Shown here piece by piece: positions 33,900-42,527 of a DNA stretch of 64,000 nucleotides. Each line of letters begins with the position of its first letter. Positions within the stretch are counted from its first letter, which is position 1. The notes under the pieces are model-generated. The model saw only the letters and a program-made list of their open reading frames with translations, had not been told where the DNA came from and did no database searches. The position numbers were made by a program, and so were the translations under genes. The stretch is from contig NZ_AULM01000001.1 of assembly GCF_000422285.1 (NCBI RefSeq), positions 248,001-312,000 on the forward strand. Direction: 5' to 3'. This DNA is from Desulfatiglans anilini DSM 4660 (GTDB taxonomy: Bacteria > Desulfobacterota > DSM-4660 > Desulfatiglandales > Desulfatiglandaceae).

Positions 33900-36883
33900 T
33901 GATCGCCTCCTATTACAAATCCGCATTGAAGCAGCAGTGGATCCGGCTGATTCTAGACCATCCCCGCTGGACGATCGGCTTCCTCCTGATGCTGACCCTC
34001 TTCTTCATCTGGCATATTCCCCATCTTCGGTTCCAGTCCTCCCTGTATGATCTGGCGGTCGAAGACCTGCCGGAGACCCGCCGGTATGAGACATTCAAGA
34101 AGATCTTCGGGACGGAAGAGGTGATTCTCGTCGTGGCCCGGACGAAAGGGGTGTTCGAGACCGGTGCCTTCAAAGCAATCGAAAAACTGGCGGATCGCCT
34201 GGGGGAGATCGAGGGGGTTCGCAGGGTGATCAGTCTGCCCGGCATCAAACGGGATGTGGAGCTTTTCGGCATCAAGAGCCTGAGGGAGTTCGAGCAGATC
34301 CTTCAACCGGTCGAACTGATCTGGAAGAGCCTCCTTTCCGAAAACCGAAAAAACACCTCCGTCATGCTGCTGCTCGACGACTCCGAAGACCGGCGGGCGG
34401 TCGTGAACGCAGTGCAGAAGGAAATAGAGCGGGTACGGGAAGGGATCGATCTGTATCAGATTGGAATGCCGGTTGTTTCGGAGGCCCTTTCCCGTTTTAC
34501 GGAAAGAGATTTTCTGCATCTGCCTCCCTTGACATTCGGTGTGATTGCGGTGTTGCTGTTTCTGTTTTTCAGAGACCTTCGGGGGATGTTGATCCCGCTC
34601 GGCATGGTGTTGATGGTGCTGATCTGGGTGTTCGGCCTGATGGGCATGACGGGCGAACCCCTGACCATGCTGACCATGATCGTGCCCGTTTTTCTGATTG
34701 CCGTCGGAACGGCCTACTGTATGCATGTCTGGTCCATGTACCTCGAGGAACTCGAGGACGCGGTCTCGAACAGACAGGCGGTGATCCAATCCTTTTCGCG
34801 CAGCGCGCTGCCGATGGTCCTGGTGGTGGCCACCACCATCATCGGCCTGGGTTCGCTTTTCGTCAGCCGGATCGAGGGGATCCGGTCCTTCGCGCTTTTC
34901 TCATGCCTGGGAATGGTTTGCCTCCTGGTCGTGATCTTGACCTTTCTCCCCGCGCTCCTGACGGCGCTGCCGACACCGCGGAGCCGTCTATCATCGATCT
35001 CACGACCCCACGCATGCGTTGCCCGATTCCTCGAGGCGATTGTCCGGATCGATGTCGCGCATCAGAGGATGACCCTCCCCCTCCTGGCGGTGGTCATCCT
35101 CCTGGCGTTCTGGGGGATGACGCGCATCCGCGTCGAGACGAACCCTGTCGCCTATTTCAGGGAGCAAAGTGAAATCAGCCGGCATTTCCATGACGCGCAC
35201 CGGGATATGACCGGCTCCTTCCCTGTGAATGTAGTGGTGGAGGGAGAGGGGGAGGGCTATTTCGAAGACCCGGCCCATTTGAGAAAGGTCGAAGAGATCC
35301 AGGACTATCTGCAAACGCTCGAGGGTGTCGACAAGACCCTGTCCTTCCTGGACTATCTCAAACTGGTCCGCTATGCCCTCAATCGGTTCGATCCGAATCA
35401 CTATGCCCTGCCGGAAGAGGCCTTCGAGGTCCGGATGCTGGTGAACAGCTACCAGACGATCCTCGGGACCGACATGCTGCGCACCTATATGGACGAGGAT
35501 CTTTCCAGAACCGGCATTCTCCTGCTGACCCGCCTTTCCAGTTCTGCGGAGTTCCTGCGGATGAAATCTAGGATTGAAGCACACTGCAATTCGGTTCTGG
35601 GAGGGTCCCCCCGCGTCGATGCCACGGGCTTCGGCATGGTCATATCCGCCAGCAGCGAATGGGTGACGCGGGGGCAGGTGAGCAGCCTCTGGATCACCGT
35701 CGCTGCGGTGTTTGCATTAATGCTGGTGTTGTTCGTTTCGCTCAGAGTAGGCGTCGTCGCGATTCTGGCCAATTTTTTCCCGATCATCGTGAATTTCGGT
35801 CTAATGGGATGGCTGGGGATCAAGTTGTCCATGGTGACGAGCCTGATAGCCGGGATAGCCATCGGGCTGGCGGTGGATGACACCATTCATTACCTCGTCG
35901 GGTTCAGCCGCGAGCTCAAAAAGGACCTGAACAAGCAGCGCGCCTTGACCGATACCCTCTTGCGTGTCGGCCGCCCGATGGTTTATACCACACTCACGAT
36001 CGGCTCGGGCTTTGCAGTCCTGCTGTTTTCCCATTTCGAACCGACGGCCGTCTTCGGCCTGATGATGGCCGTCACCCTGCTCGCGGCCCTGGTGGGGGAT
36101 CTCGTTTTGCTGCCATCCTTGATGCTGCATGTCGATCTGGTGACGGTGTGGGATTTATTGAAGCTGATGCGGCCGCTCGGGGGGGTGGCGGGCGGAGTGG
36201 CTCACGAATTGAACCAGCCGTTGAATGCCATCAAGATGGGCAGCGAATATCTCAAGATGACGCTCGATCGCGGGGAGGAGATTTCCCGGGAGCAGCTCAG
36301 GCAGATTGTTCAGGAGATCGACGAACAGGTCGACCGGGCAAGCGGGACGATCAAGCGCCTATGCAGGTTCGACCAGAAGGCGGATGTCGACTGCGAGGAG
36401 GTGGACCTGAATGCCGCTGCTCAGGAGGTGCTGGCGATCCTCGGGCATCAGCTGGCGCTCGAAAACATCCGGCTCGAGCTGAATTTCGAGCCGGATCTGC
36501 CCCCTGTCCTCGCCAACGTGAACCGGATCGGGCAGGTCGTCTTCAATCTTCTGAACAACGCCCGGGAAGCGATCCTGCGCAAACGGAGGGCCGGAGGCGA
36601 GACGGCGGAAGACCATATCGGTGTGCGCACCTTCAGGGCGGGCAAGCGGGCGGTGGGGTTGGAGATATCGGACACCGGCCCGGGTATTCCCGAGGAACGC
36701 CTGAGCAGAGTCTTCGAACCTTTCTATACAACGAAAAAGGGTGGCGAGGGATTGGGGCTAGGGCTTTCCATCGTCTATGGTATAGTCAAGGCCTATGGGG
36801 GCCGTGTCCGAATACGGAGCGAGGAAGGCCGGGGAAGCGCTTTCAGGATTCTGTTCCCGGTGCCGGGGGAGGAAAGGGGATAA
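33899..36883 (+). CDS. RND/MMPL-type transporter fused to a C-terminal histidine kinase
   Basis: One uninterrupted 994-residue frame from ATG 33899 (GTG 33896 also possible). Residues 1-765 are an apparently complete RND-superfamily protein of the MMPL class: TM1 (about 27-44), a first periplasmic loop, a bundle at about 214-380, TM7 (about 407-424), a second loop, and a last bundle (about 612-755) with GIAIGLAVDDTIHYLVGFSREL. Residues 766-994 are a kinase core without PAS: His769 in GVAHELNQPLNAIK, N-box FNLLNNAREAI, G-boxes SDTGPGIP and GLGLGLSIV. The phosphorylation region is nearly identical to that of the preceding kinase. The fusion implies that transport state or a bound lipid-like substrate controls phosphorylation. 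Confidence 0.9.
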   Translation: MIASYYKSALKQQWIRLILDHPRWTIGFLLMLTLFFIWHIPHLRFQSSLYDLAVEDLPETRRYETFKKIFGTEEVILVVARTKGVFETGAFKAIEKLADRLGEIEGVRRVISLPGIKRDVELFGIKSLREFEQILQPVELIWKSLLSENRKNTSVMLLLDDSEDRRAVVNAVQKEIERVREGIDLYQIGMPVVSEALSRFTERDFLHLPPLTFGVIAVLLFLFFRDLRGMLIPLGMVLMVLIWVFGLMGMTGEPLTMLTMIVPVFLIAVGTAYCMHVWSMYLEELEDAVSNRQAVIQSFSRSALPMVLVVATTIIGLGSLFVSRIEGIRSFALFSCLGMVCLLVVILTFLPALLTALPTPRSRLSSISRPHACVARFLEAIVRIDVAHQRMTLPLLAVVILLAFWGMTRIRVETNPVAYFREQSEISRHFHDAHRDMTGSFPVNVVVEGEGEGYFEDPAHLRKVEEIQDYLQTLEGVDKTLSFLDYLKLVRYALNRFDPNHYALPEEAFEVRMLVNSYQTILGTDMLRTYMDEDLSRTGILLLTRLSSSAEFLRMKSRIEAHCNSVLGGSPRVDATGFGMVISASSEWVTRGQVSSLWITVAAVFALMLVLFVSLRVGVVAILANFFPIIVNFGLMGWLGIKLSMVTSLIAGIAIGLAVDDTIHYLVGFSRELKKDLNKQRALTDTLLRVGRPMVYTTLTIGSGFAVLLFSHFEPTAVFGLMMAVTLLAALVGDLVLLPSLMLHVDLVTVWDLLKLMRPLGGVAGGVAHELNQPLNAIKMGSEYLKMTLDRGEEISREQLRQIVQEIDEQVDRASGTIKRLCRFDQKADVDCEEVDLNAAAQEVLAILGHQLALENIRLELNFEPDLPPVLANVNRIGQVVFNLLNNAREAILRKRRAGGETAEDHIGVRTFRAGKRAVGLEISDTGPGIPEERLSRVFEPFYTTKKGGEGLGLGLSIVYGIVKAYGGRVRIRSEEGRGSAFRILFPVPGEERG

Positions 36884-36887
36884 ACCG

Positions 36888-37628
36888 ATGGACCGTAAAC
36901 CGAAGATCCTTGTCATCGACGACGAGAACGCGAATCTGACCATGTTTCGCCTCTTTCTCTCGGCATACGGCTATGAGGTCCTCCTGGCCGAAAACGGCAC
37001 CGGGGGGTTGGCGCTTTTCGAGAAAGAAAGGCCCCGGATCGTTTTTACCGACATCAAGATGCCCGGTATCGACGGATTCGAGGTCCTGCAGCGGATCAAG
37101 GCGGCCGACCCGGGGACCCAGGTGATCGTGATTACAGGCCACGGTGACATGGATCTGGCGCTCCAGGCGCTCGATCTCGATGCCACGGATTTCATCAACA
37201 AACCGATCAGCCGCTCAGCCCTCGATTCGGCTCTGGACAGGGCGGAAAAGCGGCTGAAGCGTGTGGAGGAGCCTTCCGGTTCTGTATCTTCGTTTCGAAA
37301 AGAGGGGGGGGTCACTATCTTCGAGATTGTCGGACGGCTGGATGGAAAAACGGGGGCCGAGCTCCTGCAGGACTGGCGGGTAGCCAAAGAGGAGGCGGGC
37401 GGGGTGCTCATCCATTTTGCGGCTACGGCCGGTATGAACAGCGCAGGAATCGCCGTCCTGATTCAACTGCTTTCAGATGCTGCAAAAAGCGGCCGGAAAG
37501 CGGTCTTGACAGGGGTAACCGAAAATCTCCGGGAGATCCTGACGATGGTGGGGATTACCCGCCTCGCGCCTGTTTTTGAACAAGAGCAAGAAGGGCTGCT
37601 GCATCTGAAGAAATCTGTTTGCAGGTGA
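36888..37628 (+). CDS. Response regulator with REC receiver and C-terminal STAS domain
   Basis: The 246-residue protein begins at ATG 36888 with GGAGGAAAGGGG upstream, 4 bases after the RND-kinase stop. The receiver domain has Asp11-Asp12, phospho-acceptor Asp55, Thr83 and Lys105. The C-terminal part (about 138-235) has the STAS pattern (GGVTIFEIVGRLDG ... AGMNSAGIAVLIQLLSDAAKSGRKAVLTGV), with Ser185 at the position phosphorylated in SpoIIAA-type anti-anti-sigma factors. There is no DNA-binding domain. The output is thus probably partner binding (anti-sigma/STAS type), not direct transcription control. Confidence 0.92.
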   Translation: MDRKPKILVIDDENANLTMFRLFLSAYGYEVLLAENGTGGLALFEKERPRIVFTDIKMPGIDGFEVLQRIKAADPGTQVIVITGHGDMDLALQALDLDATDFINKPISRSALDSALDRAEKRLKRVEEPSGSVSSFRKEGGVTIFEIVGRLDGKTGAELLQDWRVAKEEAGGVLIHFAATAGMNSAGIAVLIQLLSDAAKSGRKAVLTGVTENLREILTMVGITRLAPVFEQEQEGLLHLKKSVCR

Positions 37629-37640
37629 TTGCGCCCCTGA

Positions 37641-37668
37641 GAGCTGGATGAGGTCCGGGGACCAGCTC
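37641..37668 (+). terminator. Hairpin after the sensor operon
   Basis: GAGCTGG (37641-37647) and CCAGCTC (37662-37668) form a 7-bp stem 12 bases after the REC-STAS stop. There is no T-run, so its role as terminator is weakly supported. Confidence 0.4.
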
Positions 37669-37711
37669 CCGTCATCCGGCGCAGATGAAGCGAGGAGAAA
37701 GGTATTTCCAG

Positions 37712-37740
37712 GGCGGATGCGTGCGTCATCGGCATCCGCC
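37712..37740 (+). other. 9-bp hairpin upstream of the glycosyltransferase genes
   Basis: GGCGGATGC (37712-37720) and GCATCCGCC (37732-37740) pair perfectly around an 11-base loop, about 46 bases before the next start. It could be a leader structure or a terminator without T-run. Confidence 0.4.
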
Positions 37741-37786
37741 GGCATCGGTCATGTGGATGACCTGACGCGATGGAAGGAGTTTTTTG

Positions 37787-38593
37787 ATGGGGCTTTCCGC
37801 CTGTGTGATCTGCTACAACGAAGAAGAGAATATCGGCCGCTGCCTGGAAAGCGTCTCTTGGGTGGATGAACTGGTGGTGGTGGATTCTTTGAGCCGGGAT
37901 GACACCGTGCGGATTGCGCGCTCCTTTACGGGGAAGGTTTACGAAAGGCCTTGGGAGGGCTATGTCAGGCAGAAGAATTTCGCCGTGTCGCAGGCCACGC
38001 AGAACTGGATTCTGAGCCTCGATGCAGACGAGCAGGTTTCGAAGGCTTTGCGCGAAGAGATCCTCGCCGTGATGGCGCACCCGGAGGCGAAGAACGGCTA
38101 CAGGATGCCCCGCTGCTCTTTTTATCAAGGTCGTTGGATCAGGCACAGCGGCTTTTATCCCGATCACCAGACACGGCTCTTCCGCTGCGGCAAGGGCCGG
38201 TTCGTCGGCGGCCGAGTGCATGAGCGGCTGGAGATCGAGGGGCCGGTCGGACGGTTGACGCAAGACCTTCTGCACTACCCGTATCATGGGGGACTGACGG
38301 GGCAGATCGACACGGTCAACCGGTTTTCTTCCCTTCTGGCAGCGGATCTCTATGGCCAAGGCAAGCGCTATGGAGGGCATTTGCTCCTGCTGAGGCCCGT
38401 GTTCAAGTTTCTCGAGGTCTTCGCCCTCAAACGGGGATTCCTGGACGGCACGGCGGGGCTCATCATCGCGGCGACATCGGCCTACGCCCTTTTTGCCCGT
38501 TATGTCAAACTGCGCGAGATGGAATCCGCTTCCTCCTGGAAGGCGGGGGTTGCCGGAAAAGAGGCCCCCAAGGGGTCGGGAGACGGGCGGTGA
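37787..38593 (+). CDS. Family 2 glycosyltransferase (WaaE/KdtX-like)
   Basis: A 268-residue GT-A enzyme that starts LSACVICYNEEENIGRCLESV, with the sugar-nucleotide-binding VVVDSLSRDDT and the metal-binding SLDADEQVS motif, then the family-typical HERLEIEGP and HGGLTGQID segments. This matches the WaaE/KdtX subfamily that adds a sugar to the lipopolysaccharide inner core. Start ATG 37787 has AAGGAG 7 bases upstream. The stop overlaps the next start (GTGA), so it is coupled to a GT4 enzyme. Confidence 0.88.
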   Translation: MGLSACVICYNEEENIGRCLESVSWVDELVVVDSLSRDDTVRIARSFTGKVYERPWEGYVRQKNFAVSQATQNWILSLDADEQVSKALREEILAVMAHPEAKNGYRMPRCSFYQGRWIRHSGFYPDHQTRLFRCGKGRFVGGRVHERLEIEGPVGRLTQDLLHYPYHGGLTGQIDTVNRFSSLLAADLYGQGKRYGGHLLLLRPVFKFLEVFALKRGFLDGTAGLIIAATSAYALFARYVKLREMESASSWKAGVAGKEAPKGSGDGR

Positions 38594-39834
38594 GGGCGCA
38601 GGAGATATCCCCCTCAGAAGCTCCCATCCATCGGCCTTCCGGTTGCCGCCCCAACGCCCCGATCAGGGTCGCGATGGTGATTCCCAAATACGGCCTGCTC
38701 GGCGGGGCCGAGGCCTTTGCTTTCGAACTCGGGGAAAGGCTTGCGAGCGAGGAGGGGATCGAAATTCACGTCCTGGCCAATCAATGGCGCGCAGGCAGGG
38801 GGCGGGTGACGTTTCACAAGATCCCGGTATTCCGGTTCCCCCGGCTTCTGAGACAGCCGACTTTCGCCTTCTTCGTCAACCGCGCCGCCCTGCCGGGAAG
38901 ATTCGATTTGATCCACTCCCATGATCGGATTTGGCGGATGGATCTTTTCAGCATGCACGGCATTCCGCATAGCCAATGGGTTGCGCGGGTGCGCCGGAAG
39001 CGGAGCAGCCTCTTCGACCGCAGTACGGCGTGGGTCGAGGCAAGGGGCATCGAGAACCCCCTCAGGCCTCTTGTGATGCCGGTCTCGCACCTTGTCAGGG
39101 AGCACCTTCTCGAATGCTATGCTTTGCCGCCCGATCAGATTCAGGTGATCCATCCCGGGGTGGCGCTCGATCGCTTCGAGAGCCTGAACCGGGAGGATTG
39201 CCGCGAGGAGATCCGGCGGCGGGTCGGCCTCAACCTGGAGGACGTGGTCGCCCTCTTTGTGGGGATGAACTTCGATGTCAAGGGCCTTGATCTTGTTTTG
39301 AAGGGCATGTCGGATTTGGTCCATGGAAAGGAGACGATGCCGCCCCTCAAATTGCTGGTGGTCGGGAAAGGCGATCGTGAAGGATACACGCGCCTTGCAC
39401 GGGAGCTTGGCCTCGACCGGCGGGTGGTGTTTGCAGGGCCGACCCGGGAGGTGGAAAAATTCTATCTGGCTTCAGATCTATTTGTAATGCCCTCGAGATT
39501 CGACACCTTCGGCATGGTCGTGCTCGAAGCCATGGCGGCCGGGCTCCCGGTGGTGATCAGTTCGAACGTGGGGGCGCGCGACCTGGTCAGGGACGGTGAA
39601 GAAGGATTTGTCGTCCACCGTGACAGGAATGTCGAATCCGTCGGCGCCGCTCTGAAATCGCTGCTGGATCCGGAAAACCGCAGGCGGATGGGATTGCACG
39701 CGCGGCTGACGGCTTCCCGGCACGACTGGCGCCTTGTGGCCGCCAGGATCGGCGGGATCTACCGGGCTAGGGCCGCACTTCGAATAGAATCATCTGTCCC
39801 GTGTCCCGGTGTTCCCAGCGACCGAGCACCTTGA
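38590..39834 (+). CDS. Family 4 glycosyltransferase (WaaG/RfaG-like)
   Basis: The 414-residue GT-B enzyme has the N-terminal acceptor domain (VAMVIPKYGLLGGAEAFAFELGERL) and the C-terminal donor domain with VALFVGMNFDVKGLDLVL, VVFAGPTREVEKFYLASDLFVMPSRFDTFGMVVLEAMAAGLPVV, including the E-x7-E motif. This resembles the LPS core glucosyltransferase WaaG. Start is GTG 38590 overlapping the previous stop. The last 20 or so residues extend into the convergent GT39 gene, with 68 bases coding on both strands. Confidence 0.88.
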   Translation: MRAQEISPSEAPIHRPSGCRPNAPIRVAMVIPKYGLLGGAEAFAFELGERLASEEGIEIHVLANQWRAGRGRVTFHKIPVFRFPRLLRQPTFAFFVNRAALPGRFDLIHSHDRIWRMDLFSMHGIPHSQWVARVRRKRSSLFDRSTAWVEARGIENPLRPLVMPVSHLVREHLLECYALPPDQIQVIHPGVALDRFESLNREDCREEIRRRVGLNLEDVVALFVGMNFDVKGLDLVLKGMSDLVHGKETMPPLKLLVVGKGDREGYTRLARELGLDRRVVFAGPTREVEKFYLASDLFVMPSRFDTFGMVVLEAMAAGLPVVISSNVGARDLVRDGEEGFVVHRDRNVESVGAALKSLLDPENRRRMGLHARLTASRHDWRLVAARIGGIYRARAALRIESSVPCPGVPSDRAP

Positions 39835-41395
39835 GATCCCGCCGGTGCATGCTTTTTTCCAGGGTATAGCCGCAATCGGGCCAACGCTTTTCTTCCCACA
39901 GGAGATAGGGAATGTGCTGTGCCCTCAGATTCTGCAGGAGTCTTTTATAAGAAGATCCCGCAAGGGCCTCGATGCGGAGGTGGTTTCCGTTGATCGGTGT
40001 CGGGCCGTTGTAGCGGGGATTCGCGTAAAAGGTGATCCAGCGCTGGATCGGGTCTGATGCGGCGACGGGAGCCAGCCTGTCCGGATCTTCCCGGGAAGCG
40101 ATCAGGGCACCGATCGCTTTGAAAACGCCTTTGTCTGCCTCTCTTTCCTTGAGATTTTTCGGCAGAGTCAGGGCCATTACAACGGCGGCGGCGATGAAAA
40201 GCGCCGTTGCCCCCTGGAGTTGAAAGCGGCGAGACAAGAAGGAGAGGCACCTGTCCAGTCCCAGTCCCATGATGACGGATGCAGGCAGAAGGGCGAACAC
40301 GAAGAAACGCGCCTCGCTGATCCACTGGTCGAGAAGATGCACATAGAGGATCCCTAAGGCGGCAGCGGTGAGGAACGTGAGATACAATAGGCAGCGGTTT
40401 TTCCCGATCTCGCGACGCAGAGGGGTGAACGCGGCGATGAAAAGCAAAGCGAAAGGATAATGGACCGCTTTGAGGAGGGTTGAAACGATTTCTCCCAAGG
40501 CGATCAGGAGGACATGGCTGCGGGCAATTTGGAGGAAGAAGCGCAAGGGGCCTGTAGGCTGATCGTGCGCAAGATGCGAGAGCCCCTCGCGAACCAGTTG
40601 ATAACCCGTGAAAAGTCCTCCGGGCTTGGACTTGATTTCATCGATGCGCAGCGCATTGAGTTCGACGGCCTGACCGGCCGTGGAGATCCAGATGTTCAGG
40701 AGCAGGAAAGCCAGCAAGGGGAGGCAGAAGACCAGGCATTTTCTGAACCGCGCCGTCCCTTCCAAAAACAGGAGAAAGAGGAGCGACACCCCGAAGAATA
40801 GCCCCATTTCGACGCGGCTCCATGCCGCCAGCACGAAGCTTGCGCCCGCAAAGCATACAGCCCACCAACGCCTGGTCTGCGTCTGATGAACCATCAGAGA
40901 GAGTCCGCAGGCGCCGAAAAACCATGCCATGGGATCCCGGACAGCCTCCGCGCTGTTGATCACGAAGGTCGGCATGAGTCCAAAGATCAGGATGAGCCCG
41001 AGGGCTGTTTCGGGCCGGAGGAACTTGCGGGCGAGCAGGAAAAGCGGAATGAGGGTGAGGGTGCCGAAGAGGAGAGAAATGCCTCGGGCCGCCGTCTCCC
41101 AGTCGCCCAAAAGCGGGTAGGCGGCCGCAACCGCGAATGGATAGGGCGAGAGAAAACGCAGGTCGGCCAGGGTGGTTTCCGCCATATAGCCGTGACGGAT
41201 CATCCTGGCCTGGTCGATGTAAAGGATTCCATCCGGGTTGATGATGTGCGTATGTTCCAAGTTGTACCATCGGATGGTGAGCGAAAGAAGCAGGATCAGG
41301 AAAAAGATCCGGCGGGAGGGAAGACGCTGCGGCGGGATCGTGTTCGGTGTGGTTTTCTCCGAGCTGTTCCACCGCAAAGAGATCCATGGTTTCAT
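39767..41395 (-). CDS. Family 39-like membrane glycosyltransferase (ArnT/PMT type)
   Basis: Starting at ATG 41395 (GAGGGAACGG upstream; ATG 41416 also in frame) this is a 542-residue protein with ten or more hydrophobic helices. The first large loop has INPDGILYIDQARMIRHG, with an acidic catalytic-type residue, and EAVRDPMAWFFGACG in the next loop, as in lipid-phosphate-sugar-dependent transferases. The C-terminal 110 residues are soluble and probably periplasmic. It likely adds a sugar from a polyprenyl carrier to a glycan, lipid A or protein. Its 3' end overlaps the convergent GT4 gene. Confidence 0.82.
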   Translation of the reverse strand: MKPWISLRWNSSEKTTPNTIPPQRLPSRRIFFLILLLSLTIRWYNLEHTHIINPDGILYIDQARMIRHGYMAETTLADLRFLSPYPFAVAAAYPLLGDWETAARGISLLFGTLTLIPLFLLARKFLRPETALGLILIFGLMPTFVINSAEAVRDPMAWFFGACGLSLMVHQTQTRRWWAVCFAGASFVLAAWSRVEMGLFFGVSLLFLLFLEGTARFRKCLVFCLPLLAFLLLNIWISTAGQAVELNALRIDEIKSKPGGLFTGYQLVREGLSHLAHDQPTGPLRFFLQIARSHVLLIALGEIVSTLLKAVHYPFALLFIAAFTPLRREIGKNRCLLYLTFLTAAALGILYVHLLDQWISEARFFVFALLPASVIMGLGLDRCLSFLSRRFQLQGATALFIAAAVVMALTLPKNLKEREADKGVFKAIGALIASREDPDRLAPVAASDPIQRWITFYANPRYNGPTPINGNHLRIEALAGSSYKRLLQNLRAQHIPYLLWEEKRWPDCGYTLEKSMHRRDLKVLGRWEHRDTGQMILFEVRP

Positions 41396-41428
41396 CTCAC
41401 CGTTCCCTCGATCCATAGGGTTCTAGGG

Positions 41429-42514
41429 TCATTGCCCGCTGCGGTCCGTCAACGCGAGACGGACTGTTTCCAGAACGGCCTCCACAGGAAGGGTCTGAAG
41501 GCATCGGCTGACTTCGGAGCCCTGGCATCCTTTCTGCCTGCAAGGAACACAGTCCCAGTGCTGACAGACGACATGATGCCTTGGGCCGCGGGGCGCCCAG
41601 CTGACGGGTGAAGATGGACCGAAAATGCTGATGGTCGGGGTCCCGACGGCTGCAGAGATGTGAATGCCGGCGCTGTCGCATCCTATCAGCAGCTTGGCGA
41701 GGCTCAAGACCCCGGCGAGTTCGTCGAGGGTGGTCATGCCGGCCAGATGGAAGATGTCGCCACGGGCCTTGGCGGCCAGTCCAACCGCCCGCTCCCGTTC
41801 GCTCTGGGTTCCGACCAGGACGACCGCCCTTTCGAACTCCGTGGTCATCAGGCTGATGAGCTTGGCAAACCGCTCTGTCGGCCACTCTTTGTATCCCCAG
41901 AGAGAAAAGGGCTGAACCGCGATGAAAGGCCTTCCCCGCGGAAGACCCGCTGAGGAAAGGATGGAGGCTGCACGATCGCGGAGGGCGGGCGGGACAACCA
42001 GTTTCGGGCGCCTCTCCTGTGTTGCGATGCCGAAGGGAAGCAGAATGTTGAGGCCATGCTCTGCACAATATTGGGTTGCTTCCTCTCGAGGCGCAACAAG
42101 ATGCGTGAAGACCTGGTTGCGCCAGAAAGTGTCTGTCTCGGAATAACGCCCGATTCGTGTGGGTGCTCCCGAGAGAAGCGCCATGATAGCCCCCCGCGTC
42201 CCGGTGCGCAGGTCGATGCTGAGATCCAGCGGCGGGCGTCTGAGCCGCCTGAAAAAGCGCCACTGGGCCCGGATGGCTTCGAAGAGGGAATGGCCTTCCT
42301 TTTTTACGTAGGAGACGTCGTCCACGGGCGGGCAGCATTCCAGGATCCCGCGCGCCTTTTCCCGCACCGCCGCATGGATGCGGGCCGAAGGGAACGCTTC
42401 CCGGAGAGCTTGGATGGCCGGTGTCGCCAGAACCACGTCACCTATGTCTCCCAACTGAATGAGGAGCAGGTTCCGGATGCCGGCCGGCAGGGAGGGCTTG
42501 CCTTTGATCAACAT
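41429..42514 (-). CDS. Heptosyltransferase-family protein (GT9)
   Basis: The 361-residue GT-B protein shows IRNLLLIQLGDIGDVVLATPAIQALREAFP at the N-terminus and, in the donor domain, IAVQPFSLWGYKEWPTERFAKLI and LLIGCDSAGIHISAAVGTPTISIFGPSSPVSWAP, the signature of ADP-heptose:LPS heptosyltransferases. It probably acts in LPS inner-core synthesis. A late Cys-rich segment (CQHWDCVPCRQKGCQGSEVSRC) is common in the family. It lies 13 bases after the GT2 gene upstream of it. Confidence 0.92.
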   Translation of the reverse strand: MLIKGKPSLPAGIRNLLLIQLGDIGDVVLATPAIQALREAFPSARIHAAVREKARGILECCPPVDDVSYVKKEGHSLFEAIRAQWRFFRRLRRPPLDLSIDLRTGTRGAIMALLSGAPTRIGRYSETDTFWRNQVFTHLVAPREEATQYCAEHGLNILLPFGIATQERRPKLVVPPALRDRAASILSSAGLPRGRPFIAVQPFSLWGYKEWPTERFAKLISLMTTEFERAVVLVGTQSERERAVGLAAKARGDIFHLAGMTTLDELAGVLSLAKLLIGCDSAGIHISAAVGTPTISIFGPSSPVSWAPRGPRHHVVCQHWDCVPCRQKGCQGSEVSRCLQTLPVEAVLETVRLALTDRSGQ

Positions 42515-42527
42515 GTTTCGCTCTTGC

